Source: Physcomitrium patens (taxonomy: Eukaryota; Streptophyta; Bryopsida; Funariales; Funariaceae). From it: 64,000 nt of DNA. The notes beneath the pieces are model-generated. The model was not told the DNA's origin. It made no database searches and saw only the letters and a program-made list of their open reading frames with translations. This document shows positions 23,201 to 38,349 of the stretch, in pieces. The translations under genes and the position numbers were made by a program. Position 1 is the stretch's first letter. Each line of letters starts with the position of its first letter. The stretch lies in contig NC_037254.1 of assembly GCF_000002425.4 (NCBI RefSeq), positions 6,430,144-6,494,143 of the forward strand, in the 5' to 3' direction.

Positions 23201-24613
23201 TCATACAAATGAGGGGTACCTTACACTTAAAACTTCAGCCTTTATCAACTGAGAGCTTGCCTTCAAGAAAATGCTTTTACTACTGATTCGCATCTTGAAG
23301 TGCAACATCTTGGCAAGAAAATGTAGACGAAATTTGGGGTTAAGTTCTGCGTCATGACCTACTTTGTAATATATAGGTAAGACCTACACTAGTTCAAAGA
23401 ACTGTGCAATAGATGTTTCATGCTTTAATATTCTGTACTTAGACACAGAGTTGGGTGGAACATGTAAATCTTATTAGGTCTCTTTCTTCGCAAGAGCGTC
23501 TGCCACCATGCTCAAAAACCTCGTGCGAGGCACTGTTCATCTCATTTGAAATCTAGAGATACTTGTGCATCTTTGAAGATGTTCAATATAGAAATTCTAA
23601 CTTTTGAAAATGTCAAATTTCATAAGGAGCAGTTGTTAGAGCTCCTAAATCAATATAGCATCTGATGTACAAAATTTTGTACTGTACCCTTCTGTCTAAA
23701 GGTTTTTTGATTGTCTTGGTTTAATGAACCGACTTTTTATTTGTCTTACCTATTGTTTTAAAGAACAGTATGTACTCATTCTAACTATTAAATGATCCTA
23801 ACTATTTATAAATGCAAAAAAATCTTTTTGTCATGCCCCATGTAACGAACATATATATAATAGTAAGGATTCATCTGATTGTATCAGATGTAGAGGAAAA
23901 CATGCTAATTAGTACAATTTTGAATAATCTAACATAAATTATAAATCATGTGATTAGATTATATTCCAAGTGAAACTGGTTTTTGGCAACATATTACAAA
24001 AAGGTGTTCAAGATATGGGGAGTGTATTCTTGGCTATGGTTCAAAACCTCTACAATCAGATTCGACTTTATAGTTCAATTAAAGTCTTATTACCAAATTA
24101 TATTTTTTAACTAAGTATTTCCAAACTTAGCTTGTGCTCTCCAATTGCTTTAGTATGTCTAGATTCTTAAAAATCAAGCTATAAATAGTTGGAAAGCAAA
24201 CAAGACTTTTTATGCTAAATTCTAAATTATCAAAAATTCAAAATATAGTTTTTTTGACACACTATTGTCACTTACAAAAGGAACAAATGGTTATGCAAAA
24301 GTGGTAAAGAAAAATTTCAATATAATAACTTTCCTTCCAATAATATGACTTACAAGCATATTATTGGAATTTTTTTTAGTATAACAACTTACACAACTAA
24401 ATCTAGTTGACACCTTCAAAAAAATCATGAAGTTGGAACCTAATTACCTCAAATGGAATGATAAAGAAAATAAAAACTATATTTTTAAATAGAATATTAT
24501 ATGGTACAAACCACAAATTAAGTAAGAAGCATTGCTTCTATAGCTAATATATTATAGAGGTCTTGCGACTAATCTATGGAGAGCACAAGCCAATAGAGTC
24601 ATTTCTTATAATA
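23201..24613. other. AT-rich intergenic stretch with a short inverted repeat
   Basis: No coding segment recognised. One exact 14-bp inverted repeat: GCTTGTGCTCTCCA at 24,130-24,143 and its complement at 24,577-24,590, spanning 461 bp. It could be the ends of a small DNA transposon or chance; no target duplication was seen. Confidence 0.35.
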
Positions 24614-25056
24614 TGATATAGATAAGATATTCATATTATTGGTGTATAGGGATAAGTAGTTGGAGCCATATTTGGCAAGTTTTTAGAATTGGGATTAGGA
24701 TGGTAGTCTATGTAAGATCCACAATGGAACATTCTAGAAAGGACTTAGGGTGGTTATCTAGGTTGAATCCACTATTAGAGACATTCGAAAAAGTTCCAAG
24801 ATGGTTGGACAAAGTAAAAATAGGACTCTCTAGGGCCATTTGGGTACCTGAATAAATATGGCTTTGGTTCTTTTCTCTTAGTAAAGTTTGATTTTGTATT
24901 TTTTTGTTCAATTCTGTATATTATCTTTTGCTTTGTTTTGCATTTCCTGTTCCATTCTATTTAGGTGTGGTCTACAATGTCCTACGTAGAGATGAAATTT
25001 ATATTGCTATAGATTAGAAAGATCTTAGATCTTAGAAATAATCTAATCTTGTTTCA
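24614..25056 (+). repeat. Element D 5' LTR (443 bp)
   Basis: Pairs with 29,109-29,345 (shared agttggagccatattt and tggttatctaggt-like strings) and then with 41,527-41,738 (shared aaagtttg-ttttgtatt and aaagatcttaga strings). It ends ...GTTTCA before the primer site. Confidence 0.75.
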
Positions 25057-25070
25057 TTAGTATCAGATTG
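25057..25070 (+). other. Element D primer-binding site, initiator Met tRNA type
   Basis: TTAGTATCAGATTG directly after the LTR resembles TTGGTATCAGAGC, the site that pairs with initiator methionine tRNA. This sets the end of the LTR at 25,056 and the plus orientation. Confidence 0.6.
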
Positions 25071-28000
25071 AGTGTAGTCTATTCTTTGGTAGTGTATTGA
25101 TAGCCATCGTCTAGTTAGAGGTTAATTATTATAGTCACATCTTATATTCTTTTGAGAAGTCAATTGAAAAAAGATAAGATATTATATTAATAGAGTTTAG
25201 TAAGGAAATTGCAGCATGGAAGATATAGTGAAGCAATCTCAGATGGAGACTAAAATACAACACCTCCTAGGCTAAATACCTACTCTGCAATGACAAATAG
25301 AAGCATGTACGACAAAGGAGTCGACATTCGCTAGGTTGAAATTGAGCAAGTCTAAAACATACTTTGGACTTCAAGGCGAGAAGATGTATGCCAATGGTTC
25401 TTTAGCATGCGAGAATACCTCCAACCATCTGAGACAAATATCATCAAAGAAATTATGTATGCAACCAACTATTTGATAGGTGTGGCAGCCATTTGGTGGC
25501 AATATCAAGCTCAAAACTATGAAGCCTCAAGTAGATTTTGTGATTGAGAGGAATTTAAGACCAAATTTTAAGAGTCAATTTTGATCCATCAATCCAAAGA
25601 ACATAACATAAGATCGATTGGTAAACCTTATACAATCCAAGTTAGTACAAGATTATGTCTCTTGATTTAAGTCCTTGTGTCTCGAAATTGACAGTATTTC
25701 AGAGATGGAGATGATGGATCGATTTATAAAAGGATTAAAACCTATGATCCAATAAGAGGTGGAACTAAGGAATCTACAAATATTTGATGATACAATTTGA
25801 ATTATAGGGAAGGTCAATGCTATAGATTTCAAAAATTGTGGAGCATGACCTATAACACAAAGTTCTATGCCGCTATCTAATACTATGGTACAACAACCAA
25901 TGCCAATAGAAATTGATGCCCTGCAAAGATCACTAACACCATAGAGATGAAAAATATTGATGTAGAAGGAATTACATTTTTATTATTAGGAGCTAAGCCA
26001 CTAAATTAGAAATTCTTCAAAATGTCAAAATTCAAGCATCAAAAAATGAAGGTAGATTCACAATCTTGAGATTTATTTAGTTGATAATAAAATAGAATAA
26101 AAAAACAAGACTCCCCAATAAAAGCATTGAGGATTACTAAAAGAATAGTTGTTGTCTCATAGACACAAATGGCATGGCCTCAGACAAGTGTTAAAAGAAT
26201 CGACTGGTGTCTCTAACTAATTGGTTAGTGTGTCTAATTGATCAAGGTTCCTCCTTCCAAATAGAATTATTACTTAGGGCCAAACTGATAAATTGAATAA
26301 TTTATTACCTAACATCAAATGAACTTGAAGAGTTGTAAAAGATATTAAAGAAACTCTTGGAAAAGAACCTTATTTGAGAAAGTATATCACAATAGAGAGC
26401 ATCTATACTCTTTGCATCTAAAAATGATAGTGGACTTTGGCTTTACATCAATTATGTAGGCTTCAATAAGTAGATTGATAAGAATGCATATCTACTTCTA
26501 TTCATGGATGATCTTTTTGATCAACTTTGAGATACAACCATCTTTAGCAAATTGGACCTCTGAAGAGACTTTTGGCAGATATCTATTGTAAAAGAGGATA
26601 TAAAAAAGTTGGTCTTTTATATGTGCTATGGACATTTTGAATAGCTTATTTTACTTTTTAGCTTTACCAATACTCCAACTTCTTTCATGGATCACATAAA
26701 TAGATTGTTTTAAGATTGTTTAGATAAGTATGTAGTGGTCTTCATTGATGATATCCTAGTCTATAGTAAAATCTTTGAAGAACATGAGCAATATCTACAA
26801 AAAATATTATACTGACTACAAGATAGCCATTTCCATTGCAAAAAATTAAAGTGTGAACTTTGGAAGTTAAAAGTCACCTTTTTGAGGCATATTGTGTCCT
26901 CCAAAGGCATGCATATGGAGTAAGATAAGATAAAGGCAGTTGAAGATTAGCCAATCTACAAAAATGTTTATAAAGCTTGTTCATTTTTAGGTTGCATTGG
27001 ATATTATCATTATTTTGTTTGGTAATTTATACACATTTTTATCTTACTAATAAGCCTATTGGAGAAAGGTGCCTTATTTGAATAGAAATTAGAATAAAAA
27101 AAAGGCCTTTGATAAGTTGAAGAATGCATTCATTACTCCTCTAATATTGTAATTGTATGATTCCAAACTTCCCTGTACACTTGACATTAATGCTTTTGAT
27201 TTTACTATTGCCATGGTCTTTCAACAAGACTTTAATAGGGGCCTTTAACCTATGATGTATAAATCATGCAAGCTCAAAAGAATAGAGCACAATTACTATA
27301 TACATGATCAAGAGCAATTAACAATTGTACATACCACAAAGGTGTGGGAACACCATCTATTGAAAAAGTTAGTCACTGTTTAGACTGAACATTGATCCTT
27401 GCTATACGATTTATATTTAAAAAACATGAAATCACAACATCATCGTTGGAAAGAATAATTGCACTTCTTTGACATTCAACTTGAATATAAGCAAAGACAA
27501 CAATATATTGTGTTGTACATCTTATTATACAGACCAGATTTGAAGTCCAAATTACAAAACAAGAAAAAAAATTACTACTATTAGCAGTATTATTTCAAAT
27601 CTAATCAAAAAATTGGAATAGAAAGAAGCTACGCATTGAGATGCTTATTTCAAGATGATTATCAATGGGCCGAAGATAGGTGATGTGTAATATGAAGATT
27701 ATCATCTTAGTAATGGCTTGTTCTATTTCAAAAAGTAAATTTATATATCTAACAATGTTATACTTTAGATGCACATACTTCAAGATGGATATGACATTCT
27801 AATATCTTGATATCTTGGATGTGAAAAGATTCTAAAATAGATCCCAAGGTTATGATTTTTGGTAAGTTTAGATCATTATATTTGAGCTTTTTTGCACTCT
27901 TGCGAGTCATATCAATCTGGTAAAGCATGCAATATACCATTTCTTTGACTATTGCAGCTAATTCTATTATCTATGACATGTTGGAAGTTGATGACTATAA

Positions 28001-29108
28001 ACCTTATTATGTATTTGCTATAAATGCCTCACAATTATATCACAATTGTTGTCTTTGTAGAATAATACTAAAAACAACTTCACTTGGCTACAATATGCTC
28101 TGATATTGATACTCCAACACTTGTACAAATCTTCCTTGATACTGTCTTTCATCACTATGAGTTACCTCATATCATTGTTTCAAATTGAAATCCATGCTTC
28201 ATAAGAAGTTTCTAATAGACTTTGTTTAAGCTATTAGATATATACATTGCCATATCTACAACCTTTTATCTTCAAATAGATGAAAAAATAAAGCATGCAA
28301 ATTAAACCATGGAGGATATGCTACAGACATTCACAGTAGTTCATTATAATAATTAGGATGAATATTTGACGTCCTTGGAATTTATTTTCAATGATAGTAT
28401 TCAAGCAAGTATCGATCATTCACTATTCTTTCTTAATATCAATCAACATATGATTACGCCAACAATTCTTTATCATTCTATTGACACCAACAACAAAATA
28501 ATAAAAGAGTTTATACAACAACTTACAATGGCCATGTAAGAAGCACAACATTGCCTCCTTACCACACAAAATCAAGAAAAGCAGTATACGGATAACCATT
28601 GATAATATAAGACCTTCTCAGAAGGTAATTAGGTGTTATTTTTCAATACAAATTTTCTACTTACTACATCAATTCAAATTTGTAAGTTGATACTTTGGTG
28701 GCTTGAATCTTTTTATATTGTTATAGTGATTTCTAATGTTTTATATAGCCTTAAACTTCTGCTATATATTCAAGTCCATCGTATCTTTTATGTTTTGTAA
28801 CTCAAAGAGTTTCATACTTAGCCAAGGTGCTTTTTGGACCAATACCAACCACCACTACTACCATTGGTTGTGATTGATGACTAATAAGAGTATGAAGTGG
28901 ACAGTATTTTAGAGCATCGCTACCTTGCCTTAGCAATGGACATCCATAATTTCAGTACAAAATTCTTTGAAAAAGTTAATCCATCTATGATACAATATGT
29001 GAACTTGCATAGAACCTCATCCATTATCAAGAAACAATATGGAGAAACCATTGGAAGCGAAACAAGGATGTTCCTTATTAATGGAAGAGAATTAATTGTA
29101 ATGGAATA

Positions 29109-29345
29109 TGGATAAGATACTTGTATTCTTAATACATAAAAATAGGTAGTTGGAGCCATATTTGAGAAGTCTTTAAAATTAAAGCTAAGATAGTAGTTCA
29201 TATGGGATCCACCAAGGAACATTTTAAAAATGACTTAGAGTAGTTATCTAGGTGGAGTCCACTATTAGAAATATTCTAAAAAGTTCTACAATGATTGAAT
29301 TAAGTATAAATAAAATAATTCAAGGTTATTTAGGTACTTATCAAA
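29109..29345 (+). repeat. Element D 3' LTR, left piece
   Basis: Matches the first half of 24,614-25,056. It stops at ggtac (29,341-29,345), where element C begins. Confidence 0.75.
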
Positions 29346-29862
29346 GAAAGAAAATCTTCAATATACTCTTGTATCACGGAATGGAACTAGAAAGCTACTC
29401 AAAAATGATATAATATTAAACTAGAATGGCTATTGCCAAAATTAAGAAGACTAAAAAGTCTTCAAATAAGACTAAAGACTAAAAAAGTCTTGACAAGAGT
29501 GAAAAAGGCTTCACTCTTGCATCCATATATATTCTTAACTAAGAGCTACATGGCAATGTCTTATAGGACCTCTAAAAAGTGTTGATTTTATAAGACATGT
29601 ATCTTAACTTTGAAGGTAAGTTTTCTATATGTAGGCCACATAATTAGCTTATTCCGCAACTTATCAACATGTGGTTAACTTGTTGACCAAATTTCTAAAC
29701 TACCAATCAACTACAAACACATGTAAAGTCAAGCAACGTCTATGAAGCTTTTAGAATACTCATCTAAAAGGTCTTATGAAATTAACCTACTTTTATCTAC
29801 TTTTATATATTCCTACCTAATCATAAAGATATTTATTAGAATACCTATGTATATCTGTAGCA
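29346..29862 (-). repeat. Element C 3' LTR
   Basis: Homologous to 40,967-41,526 (shared cactcttgtatcac-like, ggaactagaaag and tataggacctc strings), with the TATA region near 29,525 (tccatatatattc). Its outer end lacks about 20-40 bp present in the partner. Confidence 0.75.
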
Positions 29863-32800
29863 TTGCTCCTACTTCTAGAAGCAAGTTCTATGAGGAGCGG
29901 TCTTCATATGTTGAAGAAATCAAAGATGCGGCAAATTGTATTTGCGACATACTCCAATCTTTGTTCTCTTTGAAGATAGTTGATAGGCCCTCTCAACGAT
30001 CCATAGTGTCTCATATTAGGGCAAAAAAACCACCTTGTTATTAGGTCATTGTTGAGGCCTTCATAACTTCCTTCAAATAAAATATTTGAATACTGTCAAG
30101 AATTATTCTTACCTCTAATAAAATCACCAAACATTGGGAGTTTCTTCTAAAGTCATGATATCAAACATGTTATATCTTGCCATTTATTTAAGGAAATTCA
30201 TGTCATTTTTGAAGATCTTCATCTTGATTTTTTCATCTTAAAGGTTGTAACAATGGCAATGTCTTATTTGATAAACTCGCAAATAAAAGCTCTTGATTTG
30301 AATCTACTAGTTGTTGATTTCAAACTTCTTAGCATCAAAAATACACAAAAGCTACAAAGAAAGATAAAAAAATATAATGTTATCTTCTTTTATTCTTGTT
30401 TCTTTTATAGCAAAGATTTGTTATTCTTCATCTTGGTTTTAATGGATGTTGTTGATGAAATGCTTCAATTCTTCTTATTGCATTTGCAAGATTCTTTGAT
30501 ATCTCCTATATGAATTTACTAATATCATATCATTCCAAAGAAAAAGATATTCCAACCCATTTTGTTGCCACCTTGAGTCTACAACTTCTTCTACATCATT
30601 ATTATCCACTTTTATAATCCACTTTTATAAGAAAAAGTAGTGTTTGCCTTCTTCTCGAGATATTTATTACCTTATATGGCTCAAAAAGGGACACATAAAA
30701 TATAGGGTGGATTTTCATAGGCTCTAGTAGATGTAATCAATGAATAATATAATTGATTTATTCACAAATAAAAAAAGGTCCCAACCTATGATAGTCTAAC
30801 TTATTACAAAGACGAGTAGTCTTAATATTGCGACAAAGTAACCATACCTTGTCACCCACATTAAATTATGGTTATTCCTTGCAATAGACATTTGAGTTGG
30901 TCTTTTGTCATTCTTGAGATTCCTTTAATTGTTTCTTCATTGTTTCATATAGCTTTGATAAAGGATTTTCTAAATCTTCTATCATATGATTATTAAATTT
31001 TGAAAAGTCAAAAGTATTAAGTCATGGATGATAACCATAATTGGCAAAGAAAGTTGTTTGTTGAATGGAAGAATGTATCAAATTATTGTATGCAAACTCT
31101 ATCAATGGCAAAAGAGATGTTCAATCATCTTGATGATAGTTGATGGTATACCTCAAATATTGCTCCAAAACTTGATTCACCTATTCTATTTGCCTATCAA
31201 TTTGAGGATAAAAAGCCAAAGATAGCTTTACATCTATCTATAAATTTTAAAATGAGATTTTTGAGAATCTTGATACAAATTAGATTTTCTTATTTGATAT
31301 AATATCCTTTAATAATCCATGATAGTAATAGATCTTATCAATGAAAAGCTTAGCTATTTTTTTACTTGAAATAAATTTGATACATAGTATAAAATGTATC
31401 ATTTTGGTGAATCAATCTACAATTACAAGTATAGAGTCATATAAACTTGAATTTGGAAGATCTATAATAAAATCCATAGAAATGGAAGAAGATAGTTGTT
31501 TGCATGTAGGCAATGGTTAAAGAAGTCCATTGAATCGATGACAAGGAGTTTTTGATCTTGAACAAATGTTACATGATTAGACAAAGTCTTTTATTGCCTT
31601 CCACATTTGCGGCCATGAAAAATCTTTAGATATAAGCTCTAAAGTCTTGTTGTGTCTAAAATATCCTACTTCTGGAAAGACATGACATGCTTAAAAAACA
31701 CGTAAAAATGCTTCTCTTTTTAGAACATATAGGCGTCTTTTGAAATAGAGTAGGTTGTTCTTGAACTTAAACTTTGAAATATCATGAGACTAAAAGAAAG
31801 ATTCTTGATATCATAAATAAAAAGATCAGAGGACATACTTGATTGAATTTATTTGACAAAGGTCAAATCAATAATCAATGTTGATTTCATTGCTCGAAGA
31901 TGAAATTGCTCTGACTTCAAGAGGATTGCTCTTTATTGATTAAAAGATATGTTTCTTTCTTTTGATATAAAATAAGACTATCTAAAAAGAGCTTTTAATA
32001 AACCTTGTTATTTTTTAAGTGAAGATGTAATCTAGAAATCAAATCTTCATAATGACATGCTCCAACAAGCTTGATGGTGATTCAAAACACATGTCAACAT
32101 AAAATACTTGAGGTTCTTGTGATTTATATATACTATGATTGGACTTAAAGTGCCTTCTAAATAATGATGCCATTCTTAAAATGAATCTACAATTGCAAGA
32201 AGTTCTTTGTCATAGATCTCATAGTTAATCTCAAGTGCAAATTATTTTATGAAATGGAAAGCTATTGGATGGAGTTTGTCATTTGTTTCCATTTATCACA
32301 ATACTACATCAAAGGGAAATTTTGATGCATCTATTTTCATAAATAATCCCTTAGAAAAGTCAATGTGATACAAAATTGGTGCAAAAATAAATTTCTTCTT
32401 TAAAGCAACAAATGATGCATTACCTTCTTTATTCCACTCAAGTTTTTCTTTATAAGTCAAATGTGTAAGTAGAGCTGCAGCTTGAAAAAAGTTCTTAGTA
32501 AAGATTTGGTAATAATTGATAAAGTCCAAAAAGTATTGCACATCTCTTATTGTTCTTGGGATCTTCCAATCTATGATAGTTTGGACCTTCTTTGGATCCA
32601 CCATAAGTCTTCATTGGAAATAATATAGTTCAAAAAGTTTACTTGAATGGTGTGGAATATATAATTTTCCATCTCCGTATATAATCTTGTATATCTTAGC
32701 TTGTATAACACATGACAAACATATACTTCATATTTTTTGTATTCTTAGAATAGATTAAAATATTATCTAAATAACAAATGATAAAATTATGAAAAAACTC

Positions 32801-33212
32801 ACAAAAGACATCATTCATTAGATATTGAAAAGTACCTAGTACATTTGTAAGTCCAAAAGGCATAACATTATATTCAAAATATCCATACTTAGTTTAGAAA
32901 GTAGTCTTTCATTCATCTTCTTCTTTGATATGGAATAGGTTATATCTTCTTTGTAGATCTATTTTTATATAGATCTTTGTTTGATTTAGTTAATCAAGAA
33001 GTCCTAAAATTAAAGATAGAAGATATTTATTCTTAATGGTGATCTTTTTAAGTCCTCGGTAATCTAAACACATTTGTAGAGATCTATCTTTTTTCTTTAC
33101 AAATAAGATAGGAACATTGGCTGAAAATTTAAAATGGCATATAAAATTTTTAGCCAAGTTTTTATCAATTGACTCTTTGAGTATAGCCAATTCATTTGTG
33201 ATAAGCTATAGA

Positions 33213-33714
33213 TGTTATGGACAATATAAAAGATAAGGATCCAAGACTAAAAAATATAATTAATTTGATATTAGAATAATAACAGATTACAAAGAAAGAA
33301 GGTCCTAGCTAGGCCATAAGAAGTGAGTTGTTGAGATTGAGGATTCCTTTAACCTCGACTCCTATTATATATTAGGTCCTAGGAAGCTTCTTAAGAAGTT
33401 TTTATGAGGCTTGAGAATAAAGTAAGCCTAAGATCCTTCTTCAATAATTTTTTAAATCATCTAAAGCATCCTAGAACCTTCTAGGACCTCCTATGAATTT
33501 CTAAAACTTTCTTAGAATCTACTAAAATCTTTCAAAATCTTTTGGAACCTCCTACAACCTTCAAGAGCCTTCTTAGAACCTATTCGTATCTTTTGAAACG
33601 TTTTGGAACCTTGTAGAACCTTTTAGAACCTTTTAGAACCTTTTAAAATCTTTTAGAATCTTCTAGAACTTTTTGGAATCTTTTGGAACCTTCTTCAGTT
33701 GTATGTCCATAACA
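33213..33714 (-). repeat. Element B 3' LTR (502 bp)
   Basis: Ends form an inverted repeat (TGTTATGGACA...TGTCCATAACA). It holds a TATA-like string (tattatatatta) at about 33,361-33,372 and, upstream of it in the sense of the element, a long array of ~10-bp units. It is about 70 bp longer than its partner, close to seven array units. Confidence 0.85.
33462..33695 (-). repeat. ~10-bp repeat array in B's 3' LTR resembling heat-shock elements
   Basis: About 22 degenerate units of AGAACCTTYT. The stretch 33,601-33,690 is exactly 10-bp periodic over nine units. GAAnnTTC half-site pairs occur intact at 33,474-33,481 and 33,686-33,693; elsewhere TTC is often TTT, as cytosine decay would produce. The array lies roughly 90 bp upstream of the TATA-like string in the sense of the LTR. 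Confidence 0.75.
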
Positions 33715-34369
33715 TCACTTCCTCTTTTAGCTTTGAGGTCTCCAAGAAGTAATATTACATCAAGTTAATATATGTATAAGAAGTTGAAGATCTCTCACAT
33801 GATGTCCGTTATATATTTTAGTTATTTTTTGTGATGTAAATGGTTCATATGTCTTAATAGCCATCAATAGTGTCTTAAGCCTTGTACTTGTGACCAAGCA
33901 TGAACTTCAATATCTTCATTATAGAATTATCTTGCAAACACTCCTAGACATCTTTTATAGGTAGGTTCTATCTCAAACACAATTACTAGTGACCTATTAC
34001 TAGGTATTCTTTGATATCTTCATAGTTCAAGTGGCTCTTCATCTCAAGGTTGTCTCCGCAAGCTATTTGGTTGAGATGGTATGATCAGCAAGGCATCTAT
34101 TTCTTCATTATCCATATCATATAAAGTGGATATTACTAAAATAATATAAATATGCTATGATCGTGAACTCAAACTATTGACTTATACTATTTTAAACATT
34201 TGACAACAATTGCCTCTTTAGAAGTTGCCTCCTCCACTTCTTTATGAAGCTAAGAATTAAGAATCTTCATAATAAAGCTATCATATCAAGCTACTGTTCT
34301 TCATTTTGCCGCTTTTGATCTATATAGATGTCATTGATGGAACCTTTGAATCTTCATTTGTACATTTAA

Positions 34370-34510
34370 AAGGTTGCAAGCTGGTTTCCATGTGTGATCG
34401 TTGATATCATATCCGCACCATTAGATTAGATATTCAAGCCTTCTCTATCTTATTCTTGAATCTAATACCTCTTCTATCTCAAATTCAACATAATCATTGG
34501 TTTCAATTAT
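34370..34510 (-). mobile_element. Chromodomain region of element B
   Basis: The minus strand holds FEIEEVLDSRIR and, further on, CGYDINDHTWKPACNL, the two halves of a chromodomain (normally VExILDxR ... WKGYxxxxxTWEP). Chromodomains at the integrase end direct insertion into H3K9-methylated chromatin, which would fit insertion into existing elements. This segment defines A, B and C as chromoviruses. Confidence 0.75.
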
Positions 34511-37500
34511 AGGAGGTAGTGGTTGTCTTTGACAACATATGTTCAATTCTTTATACTTTTTCAAAAGTAAAATATGAAAGACTAGATGAATCTTCATGGA
34601 TGAAGGTAACTCCATGCAATAAATTATATATTTAATTTATTTTTGAATCACAAATGGTCCCAATCTTCAGTAGTCTAACTTATCACATGGCTTGTTGGTT
34701 TTTATATTATACCAAAAAAATCATACTTTGTCACCAACTTGGAATACAAGATGTTCCTTCCTCAATTCATCTGCTACTAGCTTATAATGTTCTTGAGCCC
34801 TTTCTAGATGAGTCTTTATAGTTACTTAAAGTTCGGCCATCTTTGTAGCAAACTCCTTTACTGTTGGATTTGCCAACTTTAAAGGCTTTATCATATCTAA
34901 CTTTGGATAATGACCATAGTTTAAATAGAATGACATTTTCTTTGTAGATGTCTAGATTGTATTCTTATATACAAACTTTATCAATGATAAGTAGAAAGTC
35001 AAATCATCTTGTTGATTGTTGATGGTACATCTCAAATATTACTCAAGAATTTGATTGACCCGCTCCATTTGGCCATCAATTTGAGGGTGGAAGATAGAGA
35101 AAAGGTTGATGTCAACCTTAAGAATCTTAAAAAGTACCTTCTAAAATCTTGATATAAATTGTGGTCCAAGATTTGACTTAATATCATTTAGAAACCTGTA
35201 GTAATGATAGATATTATCAATAAAGAGTCTTGCCATCTCTTCACCAATAATTTTCTTCTTACAAGGTATAAAATATGCCATCTTAGTCAATCGATCCACA
35301 ACTACAAAGAGAGTGTCAAATGAGCTTGACGGTAGAAGATCTGTAATGAAATCCCTAGAAATAGATGACCATAGTTGTCTTGGAATAAGAAGGGGTTGAA
35401 AAAGTCCATATAGCTAATGTCGAGGATTCTTTGACCTTCAATAAGTATCACATGAAAATATGAATTCTTTTAACGTCCTTTCATATTTTAGGCCACTAAA
35501 AGTCTCTAGACAAAAGTTCCAAAGTCTTATTGAATCCAAAATATTTGGCTACAAGGAAGTCATGGCATGTTTAAAGAATGTATATGTGAGTTGGTCCATC
35601 AAAAATGAATAAACATTCTTCAAAGAATAAGATGTTGTCTTCATACTTAAATTTAGAAGATTCTTCAGGAAGATTGTTGGCAAGACGCTTGATATTAAAA
35701 ATAAGAAGGTTTATATTTGACACTTTACAAACTTCATCAAGAAATGATAAATCTATAGGTATTGATACATTGGTTGCTCGAAGATGAAATTACTCAAGTT
35801 TTAATAAGATTACCCGCTTTTGATTATATGTTATCTCGCATTCTTTTGATTCAAGGTAAGAATATCTTGATAATGTATCTAATAATTCTTGTTGGCTCTC
35901 ACATCAATATGTGATGCAAAAGTCAAATTATAATAAAGATATACTCCAACATGCTTGGCGATGGTTCAATACTCGAGTTGATATAAAGTATTTAAGATTC
36001 TTGTGATTTGTATATATAGTCACCTAATGAAAGGTGCCTTCAAGAAAGTGATACTATTCTTGGAAAGAAATTATGATAGCAAGTAACTCTTTATTGTGGA
36101 CTTTATAGTTAATTTTTACCACTGAGAATTTTCTAAAATAGAATGTAATTGGATGAAGTTTGCCATCTTCTCCATATTGTGACAAAACTACTCTCAATGC
36201 AAAGATTGAGGCATCGGTTTTCATAAAATAGGACTTTTTGAAATCTGGATGTATCAAAATTAGAATTGTTGTGAAAGCATCTTTTAAGCTTTGAAAAGCT
36301 TTCTTTGCTTCAGGGCCCCAATCTAATTTGTCCTTGCATGTCAACCGCATAAGTGGAGTAGTAATTTTAGAATAATTTTTAACAAAAATTCTATAGAATT
36401 TTGCAAATCCAAGAAAGCATTGAACATCACATACAGTTTTTGACTTTGTCCAATCAATGATTGCTTGTATCTTCTTTGGATCCATAAAAAGGCCTTAATT
36501 AAAAATAATATATCCAATAAATTTGACTTGAGGTATATGAAATACATACTTCTTTAATTTTGCCTATAACTCAGCACTTTGTAGCTTTTCTATTACCAAG
36601 CACACATATTTTTTGTAGTCTTCTGGATTCTTGAAAAAAAAATAAAATATCATCTAAATAGATTACAACAAAGTCATTGAGATACTTACAAAATATGTCA
36701 TTCATTAAGTATTGGAATATGGTTGGAGCATTGAAAAGTCCAAAAGGCATGATATTGTATTCAAAATATCCATACTTGATGCGATTGATCAAAAAGTTTA
36801 TATATCAACGACAATGGATATCAATTCTTTATCATGATTTTATTCAGACCGTGATAATTGACACATATTTGTAAGGATCCATCTTTCTTCTTCACAAATA
36901 ATATTGGAGCATCAGTTGGTAACTTGGAATGTTAACTAAAATTCTTCACTGCTATGGTTGTCAAGGTTATTTCTAATAGAATTACTTCATGAGTGACATC
37001 TCTAGAAGATAAAGGTCGACCATCTATTACTTCTATATGTACAACTTTGGATTTTTTGACCATACAAATTTTGTGTGATCTAAAAAATTCTTTGTCAATA
37101 AAACATGCAGAGGCTCTTGAGTCAAGTAATGCATGACAATCAAGTTTTGTGACTCCTAATCATACAAATATAATAAAACAACAAGAAGGGCTAGCAGAGA
37201 GTACATGATCTTTTTTGGTTTATGACAGTGAAGAATCCAGTTGTACAATCTCTACTGTGGCTAGATGCCCTCGTTTTCCTACAATACTTTTAATGATATA
37301 GCCACACTTTTCATTTGATATGTACACTAGCATTTTTTTGAACAATTATTAATCTTATAGCTAGATTTTTTGTAATATAAATATATGTCAAGTTCCCTTC
37401 GATGCTTTTTTTTCTTCTTCACAAAGAAGTTTGAAGCAAATTGTATTAATCTTCATATCTTCTCCTTCTAATTATTCATTAGAATTGAGTGGTGAAAAAG

Positions 37501-38349
37501 TTGCAGAATAATTGATATATACATATAGTATAATTAAAGAACGTTTATCTTATCGTTGTTGAAATAAATAGTTATTGTAGTTCACAGCTTGACTTATTGC
37601 TTCATTGAGTAGTAAAGGATTTGGCATAGATAACAATAAGTCCTTGACATTATCTCTTAATCTCCAATGAAATTGACTCATCAATGTATCTTCTTTCCAA
37701 TTTATATCATAATTTGATTATCAAAAATTTGAGGCATACATTGATGAAGAGCACATTCTTTGTCAAAGGCTTAGAATTGTACTTGTTAAAGAATGAACCT
37801 TATCATGTTCACCAAATGCTGCCATAAATGCTTCAAAAGTATGCAATATAGCAGAATTCTTTTCAAATAATAAGACTAACCAAGATAAAGCTTGATCTAA
37901 GAGCAAGGTTTTGACCAAACCAAAACAAGATGCTTCAGTAGAATATTGTTGGAATTGAAGCAAGGTGATTAGTCGTACTTAGTTTACAAAGCCACAAAAT
38001 TTGGAATAGGTGCCATCAAACTTTTTTGGAAGGTTGATCGTTGGTTCTTTTGTTGTTATTTTTCTCAGATCATTGCCTTGAATAGATGCACCTTTCATAT
38101 TTGAAGTAGACATAGTCGTTTGAGAATTTGAAACCTTTGTTGCAATTTGATATAGTAGTTGAGGCACTCCGGCTCTTTGACCATTATATATGGTCATATA
38201 TAGTTCTTCATTCTCCTTTGATAAAGTCTTTGACTTTATTCTCAATGCTTCAAGAATATTAATAATAGAATCTAGCTTGATCTCTATTGAGTGTATCATA
38301 TTCACTTTTCTACCTTCTACGATAGAAAATCAGACAAACACATGCCTTC

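Noticed and set aside
33462-33695. CRISPR-like reading of the 10-bp periodic array
   Set aside because: Units are 10 bp without spacers and lie within an LTR of a plant element.
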